NCBI RefSeq assembly: GCF_010389155.1
Contig: NC_057766.1
Span: forward strand, 22,763,516 to 22,827,515
DNA length: 64,000 nucleotides
Reading direction: 5' to 3'
DNA from: Erigeron canadensis
Lineage: Eukaryota; Streptophyta; Magnoliopsida; Asterales; Asteraceae
A program made the translations under genes and the position numbers. This document shows, one piece after another, positions 47,201 through 57,020 of this stretch (position 1 is its first letter; each line of letters opens with the position of its first letter). A model generated the notes under the pieces. The model had not been told where the DNA came from, made no database searches, and saw only the letters and a program-made list of their open reading frames with translations.

Positions 47201-48000
47201 CACTTTAGCAGACCCTGACCAAAAGCCAATACCTAGTATAGAATCCTGTTGTTGTTTACCTAAATATGTAAATATATTATAACCCGCCTGAATATTTTAC
47301 AACCAACTTACAATAAAAATTATATTGTCAACTATTGTGATGGAGGAAGCATGCCTGCCTCCAATAATTGAATAAACATAGTTGACATTCATTAAGTTAA
47401 TTAAATTAAGACAACAATTTAGTTCTCTAATAATTAATGTGTATGTCGCATCATTTTAACATACATAGACTAGACTATATATTTTGCCATCTTTACTTTA
47501 TCTAAAAATGTTAATTTTTTGTATGACCCTTAATATAATAAATGAACTATATATATAACTAGCATATAATATATCAGTTTTTGTGTTAACAACAAACATA
47601 TTTTAAATACAAGTAATTAATAAGAATTGCTTCTAAAAATTCAAGTGCTCAAGACGAAGAATAGTGAGAACTCAAACTCAAACAAAGATTTACCTCCACG
47701 ATCAAGAAGAAGAATAGTATGCCGAGAAGACGACTTGGACTTGAACGGTCTATCCCCTTCAAACTGCGAACAACCATAAACCGACATTGGTTTCTTAGGA
47801 TAAACAACCGAGCCGACCATGGAGCCACCATAATCAGGGACTCCAAAGTTGCCTATAGCAGCATCATGTTTAGACTGAAGATCACTTGGTGAAAGAACAC
47901 TTATACTACTCTTTTCCACCACGAACCTCCCCTCGGTTTCTTTCGTAACCATAATTGTCACTAAACACACCCATGCCAAACTCACCACCTTCATATTCAT
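44278..48000 (-). CDS. Vacuolar sorting receptor (VSR/BP-80 family)
   Basis: Twelve exons on the minus strand: 48000-47694, 46709-46014, 45936-45848, 45754-45685, 45592-45509, 45433-45357, 45271-45190, 45108-45026, 44938-44875, 44799-44671, 44584-44481 and 44397-44278. All introns are GT-AG and the frame closes, giving 634 residues, normal for the family. Order: signal peptide (about 1-24), protease-associated ligand-binding domain (about 55-165), central cysteine-rich region, three EGF-like repeats (about 416-468, 469-517 and 518-560, the last starting DIDEC as in calcium-binding EGF), a membrane helix (about 567-590) and a short cytosolic tail with the tyrosine sorting signal YMPL (609-612). 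VSRs bind soluble vacuolar cargo in the Golgi/TGN and are packaged through the tail signal. The start at 48000 gives MNMKVV; 47994 is an alternative. A broken copy lies at 55940-57020. Confidence 0.97.
46747..46813. repeat. Short tandem duplication in VSR intron 1
   Basis: Two copies of an AGAAACCTAATAAGTAATAT-type unit followed by TAGGCTTTCAAA, about 33-34 bp each, near the 3' end of the 984-bp first intron. Each unit is itself partly palindromic (CCTAATAAG...TATTAGG). Confidence 0.7.
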
Positions 48001-49976
48001 CTTATCTAATAATATATTTTTAGAAATATATGTGTTTGATGAAACAAGAGAGCTAGGGAGACAAGGAGAGTAGGTATTTATGTAAAGTCGTATTGTGGAA
48101 ATTTGGAAAACAAAGTTGGAAGTCAAGAGTAGACTTATAACATTTTTTGTAATTAATATAGTTTTTCTATGTCATATGTTTGTTATATGGCATGGGTATG
48201 GCGTAAAGGAAACGGGAGAAGGTTTAGAAGGTGGTGGAATGAGTCAATCCCAACTACTTGGAATGTTACTTTCTAACTTCCTTTCCTTTTTCTATCGTGT
48301 TTACTTACACTTTAAATATCGTTAATGATATCATATGTGTACCTTAAAAGTTGTTATTATAATTTATAAAGTTTTGATAAAAGCAACCCTAAGTAGTTAA
48401 TTTGCATTAAACTGTTATACACTTATCATAAAATTTCGAAGTGAATTTTTTTAAGAAAATAGAAAAATATAATTTTTAATACACATTAAGTACAATAATT
48501 GCATTTAACATTTTCCTTATACATATTCGTTGCTAAAGAAATAGCTGATTTATTATCAGTATTCAAAATGTAGTTCTACGATGAATAAAAGAGAGAAAAT
48601 TCTGCAACACTATGATGAAAGGGACATAAACAACTTGTAAGGCCAAGATCGAGTTGAAGTCTTGATCTCTGCTTTTGAAAAGTTTGCTTTCTTTTGCGCG
48701 TTCGTGTATAGCTAGATAATTAGTCGAGTCAACTTAAGTCTATTAAGTCGTTGTGAAAAGAGAATTGATGCCAAAGTAGATGAAATATATATGTTTGTTT
48801 TTATATGGTTACAACAAAATTGAATAGATTAGATTGTTATTATTCTGTGGAATTGGATAATTCTAGCTAATTTCGTGTTTGAGTGGCCCATGTAAAACGT
48901 TCTCATATAGACCAGGTCAATAATGGGTAAGTCATTGTTCTACAACCAGTTCAAGTAGACTAGGTGAAAATATGATTAAATGCAACTAAACTTTAACTAT
49001 TAGTATCAAGAAAGAGTTAGCTTAGTTGTAAAGAAAATACTTGATAACTTCAAGTATCAGGTTTGATCCTCATTTCGCACAAAAAGTAATTCATTTAAGA
49101 TACTCGTTACCAATGAAACCTAGACCCACATGTGAAGTTTACATTCGCGGGTTCGATCCTTCAGGGTATCCATATCATGTAGAGATCAGGATGGAAGTAT
49201 TGTACATGCATCATATGATTTATACAGGGTGAGTCAATGAATATCCAATTGTATTACTGAGGCTATAATTCCTTCCATTACCCCCCCCCCCCCCTTCCCC
49301 TTCTTTCTTTTTTTACCTTTAACTATTACTATATAAGTTTTCGAAAGGATAATTAACTTATAAAACGTATGTCTAAAATACGCCAATCTTTTAATCTTAA
49401 CTTCATTAAATATCAATCACCCAAGTATATTTTTTTTCAATGTTGGGGAAAATCAAGTACTTACATAATTATTTTAAGACCAGTTCATGCTTTAGTCAGA
49501 GTAAAATATATATACCTTATATATACTTCAACACTTATAATATAGAAATTTAATGTTTTGTCATAATCTTTACAATTTTTTTAGAATGTCAAATTATGAT
49601 ACGCCTATTTCTAAATACACGAATGCATGCGTTCGACCAGGGTGCTCGTGCTCTGGTCCAATACTTGTCAGAGTGAATCCATTCCATGCGGAGGAACCCA
49701 ACTCCATTGAAATTTCTTTCAATCGTATATTCAATCTATTAATGCAGTTAGGCCTGGCAAAATGGGCGGGTCGGCCGGGTTTAGGTAACGGGTCAAAACG
49801 GGCGCGGGTCAAAACGGGTAATTTCAAGATTGCGTGTCAAACGAGTGCGGGTCAACCCGCAATTTATTTTATTTTTTTGGTCGTCGTCATTGTATATATA
49901 TACATTCAATGTTACATCAATGATGACCCATCTAAATAGCATATACATACATATACATATACATATATATAATATA
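48001..49976. other. VSR upstream region and intergenic DNA
   Basis: No gene is supported. Near 49015-49160 a TTAGCTTAGTTGTAAAG / GGTTTGATCC pair and a later GGGTTCGATCC look like A and B boxes of a SINE, but no target duplication was found. A run of 14 C lies at 49281-49294. No clear TATA box was seen upstream of 48000. Confidence 0.35.
49745..49865. repeat. CGGGTCAAAACGGG-rich repeat
   Basis: Repeated GGGTCAAAACGGG and GGGCGGGTCGG units follow TTAGGCCTGGCAAAATGGGC, a sequence typical of one end of a plant hAT-like element. The other end was not found. The open frame across it is a by-product of its composition. Confidence 0.5.
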
Positions 49977-51338
49977 TCTATACATCTTGTAAACAGTAGT
50001 TATCCTGGCGTTTTAAAGGCATCCACTTCACTTCAAAACTATTCTTAAACATTCCCAAATAAGATTTTTTCTATGTGGCATCTCCATGTTCTTCCTCACA
50101 ATATTTATTTTTTATCATCATTTATATATACTAATCAAAACTATTATAAAATATCAAAATAATAATAGTCTAATGTGCATATTTTCGATCAAAGTAACAA
50201 TTTATGAAATATTAAAATAGTAATATTAAATCAATTTTCTTTTGTATCATGGGTATTATATCAATTGCATATGTATGCAAATCCAAAATTTTAGCAACAA
50301 AATTTTAACTATTACTCCAGTACATTTATAATATTATTATTTGAAACGCTTCGACTCAATTTAGTCCCAAAAGTATGAACATAAAAGAAAAGAAACGCAA
50401 ATTAGTTAAATTATACTTCGAAAAATACGGCCAAATTTTCGCGAAAAATCAAAATGTTCCAATTAAAGAAAAGACACTTGGAATGTTCTTAAAATGACGT
50501 TAATAGACTACTATGCGAGTTTCAGGACCCAAAAAGATCAAACGAAGCCTCGATAAAAAAAAGTGTAAAAAGTTACAGAGGAGCACGGCTCTTGTGGACG
50601 TCTTGTGTCCTGCAGAGGCCGTCCACAAGAGTCGTCCTCTGCACAAAGGCCGTCCTCTTCTGCTGTACACCAAAAACACTCCTTTTGACGTTTTTCAACA
50701 TTTCGACTCAAAAATACGCAAGGTAAAAGTATCCGTTGACCAAACATTCACTTTACCACCAATGGGTCAATTACCCGAGTTGACATCTTACAAATGACGA
50801 CGTACAAAATTAGAAATTTCGGCATAACCCATTCGTAAAATCATCATCCAAACCTGTTACGGATTATGAGTTTCTCCAAACACGTTTAAACAAAATCAAT
50901 ACATTACAACTACAAAACGACCCATTTAAAATACCTAAAAACTCGAGTCCAACACTAGACATCATAATAATTCTCCAAAAAGACATAACAAGTGTACAAA
51001 GAGCCGATAGTTCAAAGGGGTCACTATGGGTCCTATTACCAATGCCATTATCCCATTTAACCAAAGCAACCCATATCCATTAAGCATCTTTAACTTCAAT
51101 CTTTACAATACTTACTTTCTTCCGCATCCGGGACAACCTATAAAAGGGTAAACAACTAAAAAGTAAGCAAAGCTTAGTGAATAATCTTGCATACGTTTAT
51201 ACCTACGAAGGAGGGCAAAGTGCAATGACTTTCACATGTAACCTATGACACCGTCATGCCACATTTACATGCTCACCTTGCACACTATCAACACATATAT
51301 GGATCCATATAAGCTAAACAATCATAACAAATTATATC

Positions 51339-51427
51339 TATCGGGATTCTTAGGTCCCGGAGGTTCTTAGGCCTCATTTCACATCAACTATCGGGATTCT
51401 TAGGCCCCGGAGGTTCTTAGGCCTCAT
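51339..51427. repeat. Two-copy tandem repeat in the solo LTR
   Basis: Two copies, about 49 bp apart, of a unit starting CTATCGGGATTCTTAGG and containing GGAGGTTCTTAGGCCTCAT; only one base differs over the shared 40 bp. Each also holds an internal repeat of TTCTTAGG. Confidence 0.9.
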
Positions 51428-51769
51428 AACCAATGCCCCACATGGGCTTCACGCCAAATCAATTACCATGCTTGGAACATTCACATCTCATGGTAATTGA
51501 CCCAACGTAAACATAAAGGTATGCAAGAGTACTCACCTCCTCCGCGAAAACCAAAATCATGAATCAAGAAGACCGCATGAACACAAAACATGTATGCTTC
51601 AACCTAGCAACAAATCATAACGCATAAAGGATCATCAATCACATACTAGGCCATCTAGCCATAATCGCTAGCATTCCAACACCCAACCCATCATTTACAC
51701 TCTTATGTTAATCTTGGGTTTAGTTCACCTAACATGTATCTCTTATATCGTTTTCATACAAAAAGTACC

Positions 51770-52275
51770 ATTTTATCATTTGACCAAGCTGCCTTCAAAC
51801 GAGTGTAACTCAAGTTCTACTCACTCTTTTAACATGATTCCAGTGGCCAAATTTACATGACACATATGCCTACCTTTTATCTATAGTAACCAACCTGTGA
51901 ATTATCTTTAAAAGTTGCCTTCCGGTCGTTTTAAAAACCAAAACTGCTGCTGTTAAACAGCTTTGACCTTGCTGACTTCAAATGACCATAACTTGGGTTC
52001 TACAACACATTTAGACCTCATTCCAGTGGCCACCTCTTTGTAACACATTTAGGTACATTTCATCTTCAGTGATAAAGACATTATTTGACTCACATACGTG
52101 TGTTTTACTCGTTTTAATAACAAACATCAGAATCATTTTTGCTGAAAGATCAGCATTGCGCCACTGGATTCAAAAATTCATAACTAGAGTTCTACTTCGA
52201 ATTTTGAACTCATTCCAGTGGGAAAATTTTGCTAACACAATAACATACATTTTCTTTTTAGGACTCAACAAGTGA
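51770..52275. repeat. Three degenerate repeats of about 185 bp in the solo LTR
   Basis: ATAACTNGNGTTCTAC-like and ATTCCAGTGGCC-like motifs recur at about 51837, 52020 and 52213 in the same order, each followed by an AACACA / ACATTT stretch. The repeats are too diverged for a recent array. Confidence 0.7.
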
Positions 52276-53495
52276 AAATGCTGTCATGAGGGCGTTTAAC
52301 TCGTTACAACATCAGGGGCAGAATCTATCCAGATTTCCTCTTACTTCCATTCATCAAAATTTACCATCCAACCCAATTAAAACCCTAAATTTGATTAAAT
52401 TACCATAACCCTAACTTGTATTATAGAAATTAGCTCATATATATGAAAACCCCCAAATTTCCCAAATTAATTTTCTAGCATGAACCCTAATTCATAGGAA
52501 CAATTAAAACTAGGGTGACAATAGTTAAAATTACTCATACCTTCAAGACATGGAAATGATATAGAGTTAGAATCACATTTGCTTCTTCCCCCTTCTTATG
52601 AATTTGAAATTCACCATATTCATACACCTTAATTCACCCAATTAGAAAGCTAGAATACATGGAGGTTGAATTTCTTGTTATTATTACTTGAATTGTTATT
52701 TGATTGATTTAGTTAGAAACAAAGTTTTCATAAGATTATAAGATTGGAAGATTTAGGATAGGATAGAAGAGAATTAGGAATGGGATTTGAAGGTGGAGAG
52801 TGACTCACCAAGTAAAAGAGATGGCTGGCCTCACCCCTTAATGCCACGCCCCTGATGAAATTAAGTGGGTAAAAATACCGCTATTCGCTAAAGTTCCAAC
52901 TAATTGAACACTGTAACTTAATTTTAAATGCTAGGAATTTATTTTAATGTCAAAACTATAATAAAGGTTAATTTTTTTCATTGGCCTAAAAATTTGGGAT
53001 GTTACATTATTATATTAATATATTAATTTAGATCTTCAAACTAATAATATAAGAATATCAGTAAATAAGTAATATCTAATATCTAAAACTATACATAAAA
53101 TTATACCTTCTAAATCTTTTTGAAAAGACAGATTTTCCTCCTTTAATAGTTTCGTATGAAATTTGCAATTTGCAAATTCCGTTTTTATTTATCTTTAATT
53201 CTTCTCCTATACGTTATTCATCATCAACAACATCCATTAGGTTGGTTTTTCCCAACATCTTTTATGTTTATCATTATATCTCATTTCAATTTTGTGTTAA
53301 CTGTTTTACTTGTGAATATAAGTTTAGCTTTCTGGATGTCTTTTATTTGGTTACTTTTATCTCATTATGAACAATTTTTTTCTTATGCTTAAAAAACAAG
53401 TTATAATTGTTAAAAGTTATTATTAATACATATATAACTAAACAACACGAATAACATTTTTAAATAGCCGCACATCGTGCGGGTAAAAGACCTAG

Positions 53496-54135
53496 TATAT
53501 ATATATATATAATGTTACATCAATATCAACAATCACTGTGATTAGCAACAATATTAAAAATTTTAGATTCTACCATAAGAATGCTAATTCCAAACTAGTA
53601 AGCTGACATTGAGAAGCATAAATGAAAAGAATTAAAATCATAAAGCTCAAATTTCTTCACATGGCTAATACTTATAACCACATTACTATCTAGATAAACC
53701 ACCTAGAATAATATAACATCCAAGTATCATGATTGAACTTTATGAATAAGCACCATGACTTAAGTTCATAACCACCAAAACTGAAGCAACAACAACTTCA
53801 GCAAGTTAAATACGAATGACGGCAACAACAAACTTCAGCAACAACACTTTACATCAACAAAAAAACTTCCGCAAACAACAACTTCAACAAGTTAAATACG
53901 AATGACAGCAACTGCAACTTCAGCAAACAACCAAACAGCAAACAACAAATAGCAAATAGCAACTTCAGCAAACAACAACTTCAGCAACCAGCAAACAACA
54001 TTTTTAGCCTGCAAAAACAACCAGAAAAACCCACCAATAATATGCATTATGCAGTAAATATAGGCAGTAACAAACAAAACACCAGATGGTCCCCAAAACA
54101 CCATCAAAATCCCATCCAAACACACTAGTAGATAG
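53496..54135. repeat. Low-complexity CAACTTCAGCAA region
   Basis: From about 53765 to 54005 the sequence is a degenerate array of AACAACTTCAGCAAA units, with GTTAAATACGAATGACGGCAA present twice. It can be read as a repetitive frame on the minus strand, but composition alone explains it. The rest is intergenic. Confidence 0.65.
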
Positions 54136-54287
54136 TAAGGAGCTACCTTATGCCTTCATCCTTGGTTCGTCCCCCCATTCGCCCCTCCTTGTACACCGTG
54201 GGGTTGGACTACTAGTCCTTAGCTCATTCGTCCCCCAAGGACAAGTTGTTTATTTTTTTTTTTGATTTGTGAGTGTATAATAAAATA

Positions 54288-54528
54288 AAGGGTTATTTAC
54301 TGAAATGGTACCTGGATTATCCACCATATTACTGATTTTATACCTATAATTTTAAAATTACTTTCATTATACCCCAACTTATCAGTTCTCCACACGGACG
54401 ATACCTGACCTGACGGGCGTCAGTTTGGCCGTTAAGTTGGGGTATGACTACGGTAAGTTTTAAAGTTTTAGGTATGAAACCAGTAATATAGTGGATAGTC
54501 CAGGTGTCATTTATGTATTTAACCATTA
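54288..54528. mobile_element. Palindromic MITE in the left arm
   Basis: The termini GGTTATTTACTGAAATGG and CATTTATGTATTTAACC are inverted relatives. The halves pair over about 90 bp each (CTGGATTATCCACCATATTA / TAATATAGTGGATAGTCCAG), with GGGCGTCAGTTTGGCC near the centre. Confidence 0.75.
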
Positions 54529-54602
54529 TTATTATTATTATACTATTATTACTATAGTTTCTTGTAAATCCTATTAATTTCTAATGGAAGTGATGTTTTT
54601 AC

Positions 54603-54603
<1 letters not shown>

Positions 54604-54656
<53 letters not shown>
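54604..54656. repeat. ATT microsatellite (left arm)
   Basis: About 17 ATT units, mirrored by the AAT run at 55333-55369. Confidence 0.95.
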
Positions 54657-55332
54657 GGTTGTTGTTGTTTTAATTACACAAAGTATTATTTAAGAATAAA
54701 TAATTTTAAAAAGTACATTGATAGTTTTTGTAAATATTTACTTTTATTTAATAAAAGAATACTTTATTTTTATAAAAAATATTGTAAATATTTAGTTTTT
54801 TATTAAAAACTATTAATCAATTAGATTATAGATCCATGATGATTTTATTTATTTCATATTTATTTATTTTTTATTTAAAAAAATAAGTAAATCAGAAGCA
54901 GTACATTAATTTCATGTAAAGCATTGATAAATGAACGTGAAGTCTTGAATGGATACCACCACATGGAGTTGATTAAATCTTTTTTGAGTTGATTCAAACC
55001 TTACATAGTAGTTGTACAGGTACTAATGCAATACAAGAAATTATGATATTGTTTCCGGTTCACCCCTTTAAAAAAGAAGATTGAAAAATATTTTTTTATA
55101 AAAATAAAAACTTTGTACTAAAAATGATCTTTAATAAAAGAAAATATTATTTTATTAAAAAATAAATTTTATAAATAATAGTTTTTGAAATATTAATAGT
55201 TTTTAATAAAAAATTAAATATTTACAATAGTTTTTTTATAAAAATAAAGTATTCTTTTATAAAATAAATATAAATATTTACAAAAAAAAATATCAATGTA
55301 CTTTGTGTAATTAAAAAAAAAACAATAACAAC

Positions 55333-55333
55333 C

Positions 55334-55368
<35 letters not shown>

Positions 55369-55369
55369 T
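55333..55369. repeat. AAT microsatellite (right arm)
   Basis: About 12 AAT units; the mirror of the run at 54604-54656, with a different length. Confidence 0.95.
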
Positions 55370-55603
55370 ACATAAATGATATCTGGACTATTCACCATAT
55401 TACTGGTTTCATACCTAAAACTTTAAAATTTACGGTAGTCATAACCCAACTTAACGGCCAAACTGACGCCCGTCAAATTAGGTATCGTCCAAGTGAAAAA
55501 TTGATAAGTTGGGGTATGATGAGAGTAATTTTAAAGTTATAGGTATGAAACCAGTCATATGGTGGATAGTCCAGGTACCATTTCAGTAAATAATCCTAAA
55601 ATA
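55370..55603. mobile_element. Palindromic MITE in the right arm
   Basis: The same family as 54288-54528 (ATTACATAAATGATATCTGG start, CATTTCAGTAAATAATCC end), in mirror orientation relative to the foldback. Both copies keep the GACGCCCGTCA-like centre. Confidence 0.75.
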
Positions 55604-55939
55604 AATGGTAGATCCAAGACTAGTCATGGGTATAAAGTTGGTTTTAAGGGGATAGTCCTTGGATGATTTTTTTTGCTGATGTGGCGCTAATTAGGACTAG
55701 TCCTCTGGAGGATGAGTCCAGGCATAAGGCACCTCCTAAACAAACAAAAGACATATATCATCATGTTTACGCTTCAATATATCTCGACATTTTCATGAAA
55801 TTCGGTTTCCCACTATTATAACCTACAATCATGTTTATGCATTCATCAAAAAGTACAACTTTCTAATAAATATCAAAAAAACAATAAATGTATTTTTTAT
55901 AGAGAAAATAACAAACTTACTTTTGGAGTTCTGACCTAT

Positions 55940-57020
55940 AGGTCTCAAGATGTGTATCCATTTCCTCTATATTGCACAACATTGATCATAGGACACTAAC
56001 ATACTCTTCTCCTAAAAGTATCCTAAAGGCACCAAAAAACTTTAGATTCTTTTTGTTTGAATGAATTGGCTTTAGATGAACAAAGCCTACTAGTTTTGCT
56101 AACCTTGCAAGAACTTATGCCATTTTTTGAGTCGATCCAACCACCCCTGTTCCTTTCAAGACACTCGTTTGTCTCAAGATCTATACATCAGAGTTTTATA
56201 AAAACATTATAATAGTTATACGTTTGTTGACTTTTTGGAATCAAATTATAACTCCACTAAAACATTTAGGAGGCTCAGTTGTGTCCTTAAATCCCGAACA
56301 TATGGCTCGTAATACAGCAGTTCTCTCCAACTTTCCTGTTATATAAACGAAAAATACAAAGCAGAACATGTTAAATATTGCCTTAAGCATTACCTCTCTA
56401 CCCAGGAAAAATCAGGTGAAAAAGACTACCTCAATTGAACTTTATTAATCACCAAGGTTGGCAAGATGGCTGTATCACCACGCGATCCTCGTCCAGCCTG
56501 GTTATAAACAAAATTTAAAAAATCTGTCGTTTTATACTTTCGTTGAGCAATTTGGAAAGAAACTATTTTCATTCCCCTAAAAATAGTATTACCTGTGACT
56601 CTTGCTCGAATTTTAGTACTTCGTTCTAAAACAGCTTCAGGGTCACCCATGCATTTCTGTATCTTTTCACTAGGAAGTCTTGATGAATCATTTGATAACA
56701 TTATTCAGTTAGCATAATGTTATTATGATACACAGAGTAGTTAGTTAATTACGACCAACGGGCTTTGAGCCCAGTGATATCATATAACACTGTAGTACAG
56801 TTGAAATACCGCTGCAGTCACGATATTCAGTTTCTTGAGAAAAGTTTTTAGTAATTACCAAGAGACTTGATGACATCTTCAGCACAATCTTTGCTATATC
56901 TCTTTTTCTTCATGGAACACGTAATATGGAAATCTGTCACATAATCCCACCACACCCAAGACCTGTTGGTATCATTAGCAACTCGATGTGCCTTCCATAC
57001 CTTTAAAGCAAAGTACTGTA
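55940..57020 (-). pseudogene. Partial, broken copy of the vacuolar sorting receptor
   Basis: Exon and intron sequence of the intact VSR gene (44278-48000) is recognisable in order: the two ends of exon 2, then exons 3 to 7. Exon 2 has lost about 550 bp, joining ALKVWK directly to [11 protein letters not shown]. Exon 3 has a net 2-bp deletion that shifts the frame. The donor of exon 5 is changed from GT to TT. Exon 6 has lost an EGF cysteine. Exon 7 has an in-frame TAG. Exon 1 with the start and signal peptide, and exons 8-12 with EGF repeats, membrane helix and YMPL tail, are absent. Retained introns show a DNA-level duplication, not a retrocopy. A 113-bp insertion splits intron 2. No functional receptor can be made. 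Confidence 0.95.
56711..56823. mobile_element. 113-bp insertion in the pseudogene intron
   Basis: Absent from the matching intron of the intact gene and flanked by a 9-bp duplication TATTCAGTT (56702-56710, 56824-56832). It contains the inverted motif GGGCTTTGAGCCC and GACCAACGGG, which resemble the head of a plant SINE, but no poly-A is visible. Confidence 0.65.

Larger units (their letters stand above)
50342..53006 (-). mobile_element. Solo LTR, 2665 bp, Gypsy-like
   Basis: On the minus strand it starts TGTAACATCCCAAATTTTTA and ends ...CGTTTCA. A perfect 5-bp target duplication TTATT (50337-50341, 53007-53011) flanks it. No gag-pol sequence is inside or beside it. Length and the TGTAACATCCC start suit long-LTR chromovirus-type Gypsy elements; this family assignment is from memory. 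It carries two sets of internal repeats (51339-51427 and 51770-52275). Confidence 0.9.
49977..53495 (+). mobile_element. Helitron interrupted by a solo LTR
   Basis: It starts TCTATACATCTTGTAAACAG after a host A, and ends with the hairpin GCCGCACATCGTGCGGG followed by TAAAAGACCTAG before a host T. Without the 2665-bp LTR and its duplication about 850 bp remain, AT-rich and non-coding. The 3' end is textbook; the pairing with this 5' end across the insertion is an inference. Confidence 0.65.
54136..55738. repeat. 1.6-kb foldback with MITE and microsatellite in each arm
   Basis: The outer ends (AGGAGCTACCTTATGCC on the left, the approximate complement GGCATAAGGCACCTCCT on the right) begin two inverted arms of roughly 680 bp around a unique centre (about 54830-55060). 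Each arm carries, in mirror order, a palindromic MITE of about 240 bp, a trinucleotide microsatellite and an AT-rich inner part with AAATATTTACAATAGTTTTT-like sequence. The arms differ by many small indels. No target duplication was fixed. It lies between the intact VSR gene and its broken copy. Confidence 0.85.

Noticed and set aside
49281..49294. C run as the polypurine tract of another LTR element
   Set aside because: No LTR end or pol remnant lies next to it; it may be a simple homopolymer.
49553..49939. 128-residue frame
   Set aside because: It runs across the GGGTCAAAACGGG repeat and AT-rich flanks; composition, not coding, explains it.
53892..54125. 77-residue repetitive minus-strand frame
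   Set aside because: It is generated by the degenerate CAACTTCAGCAA array.
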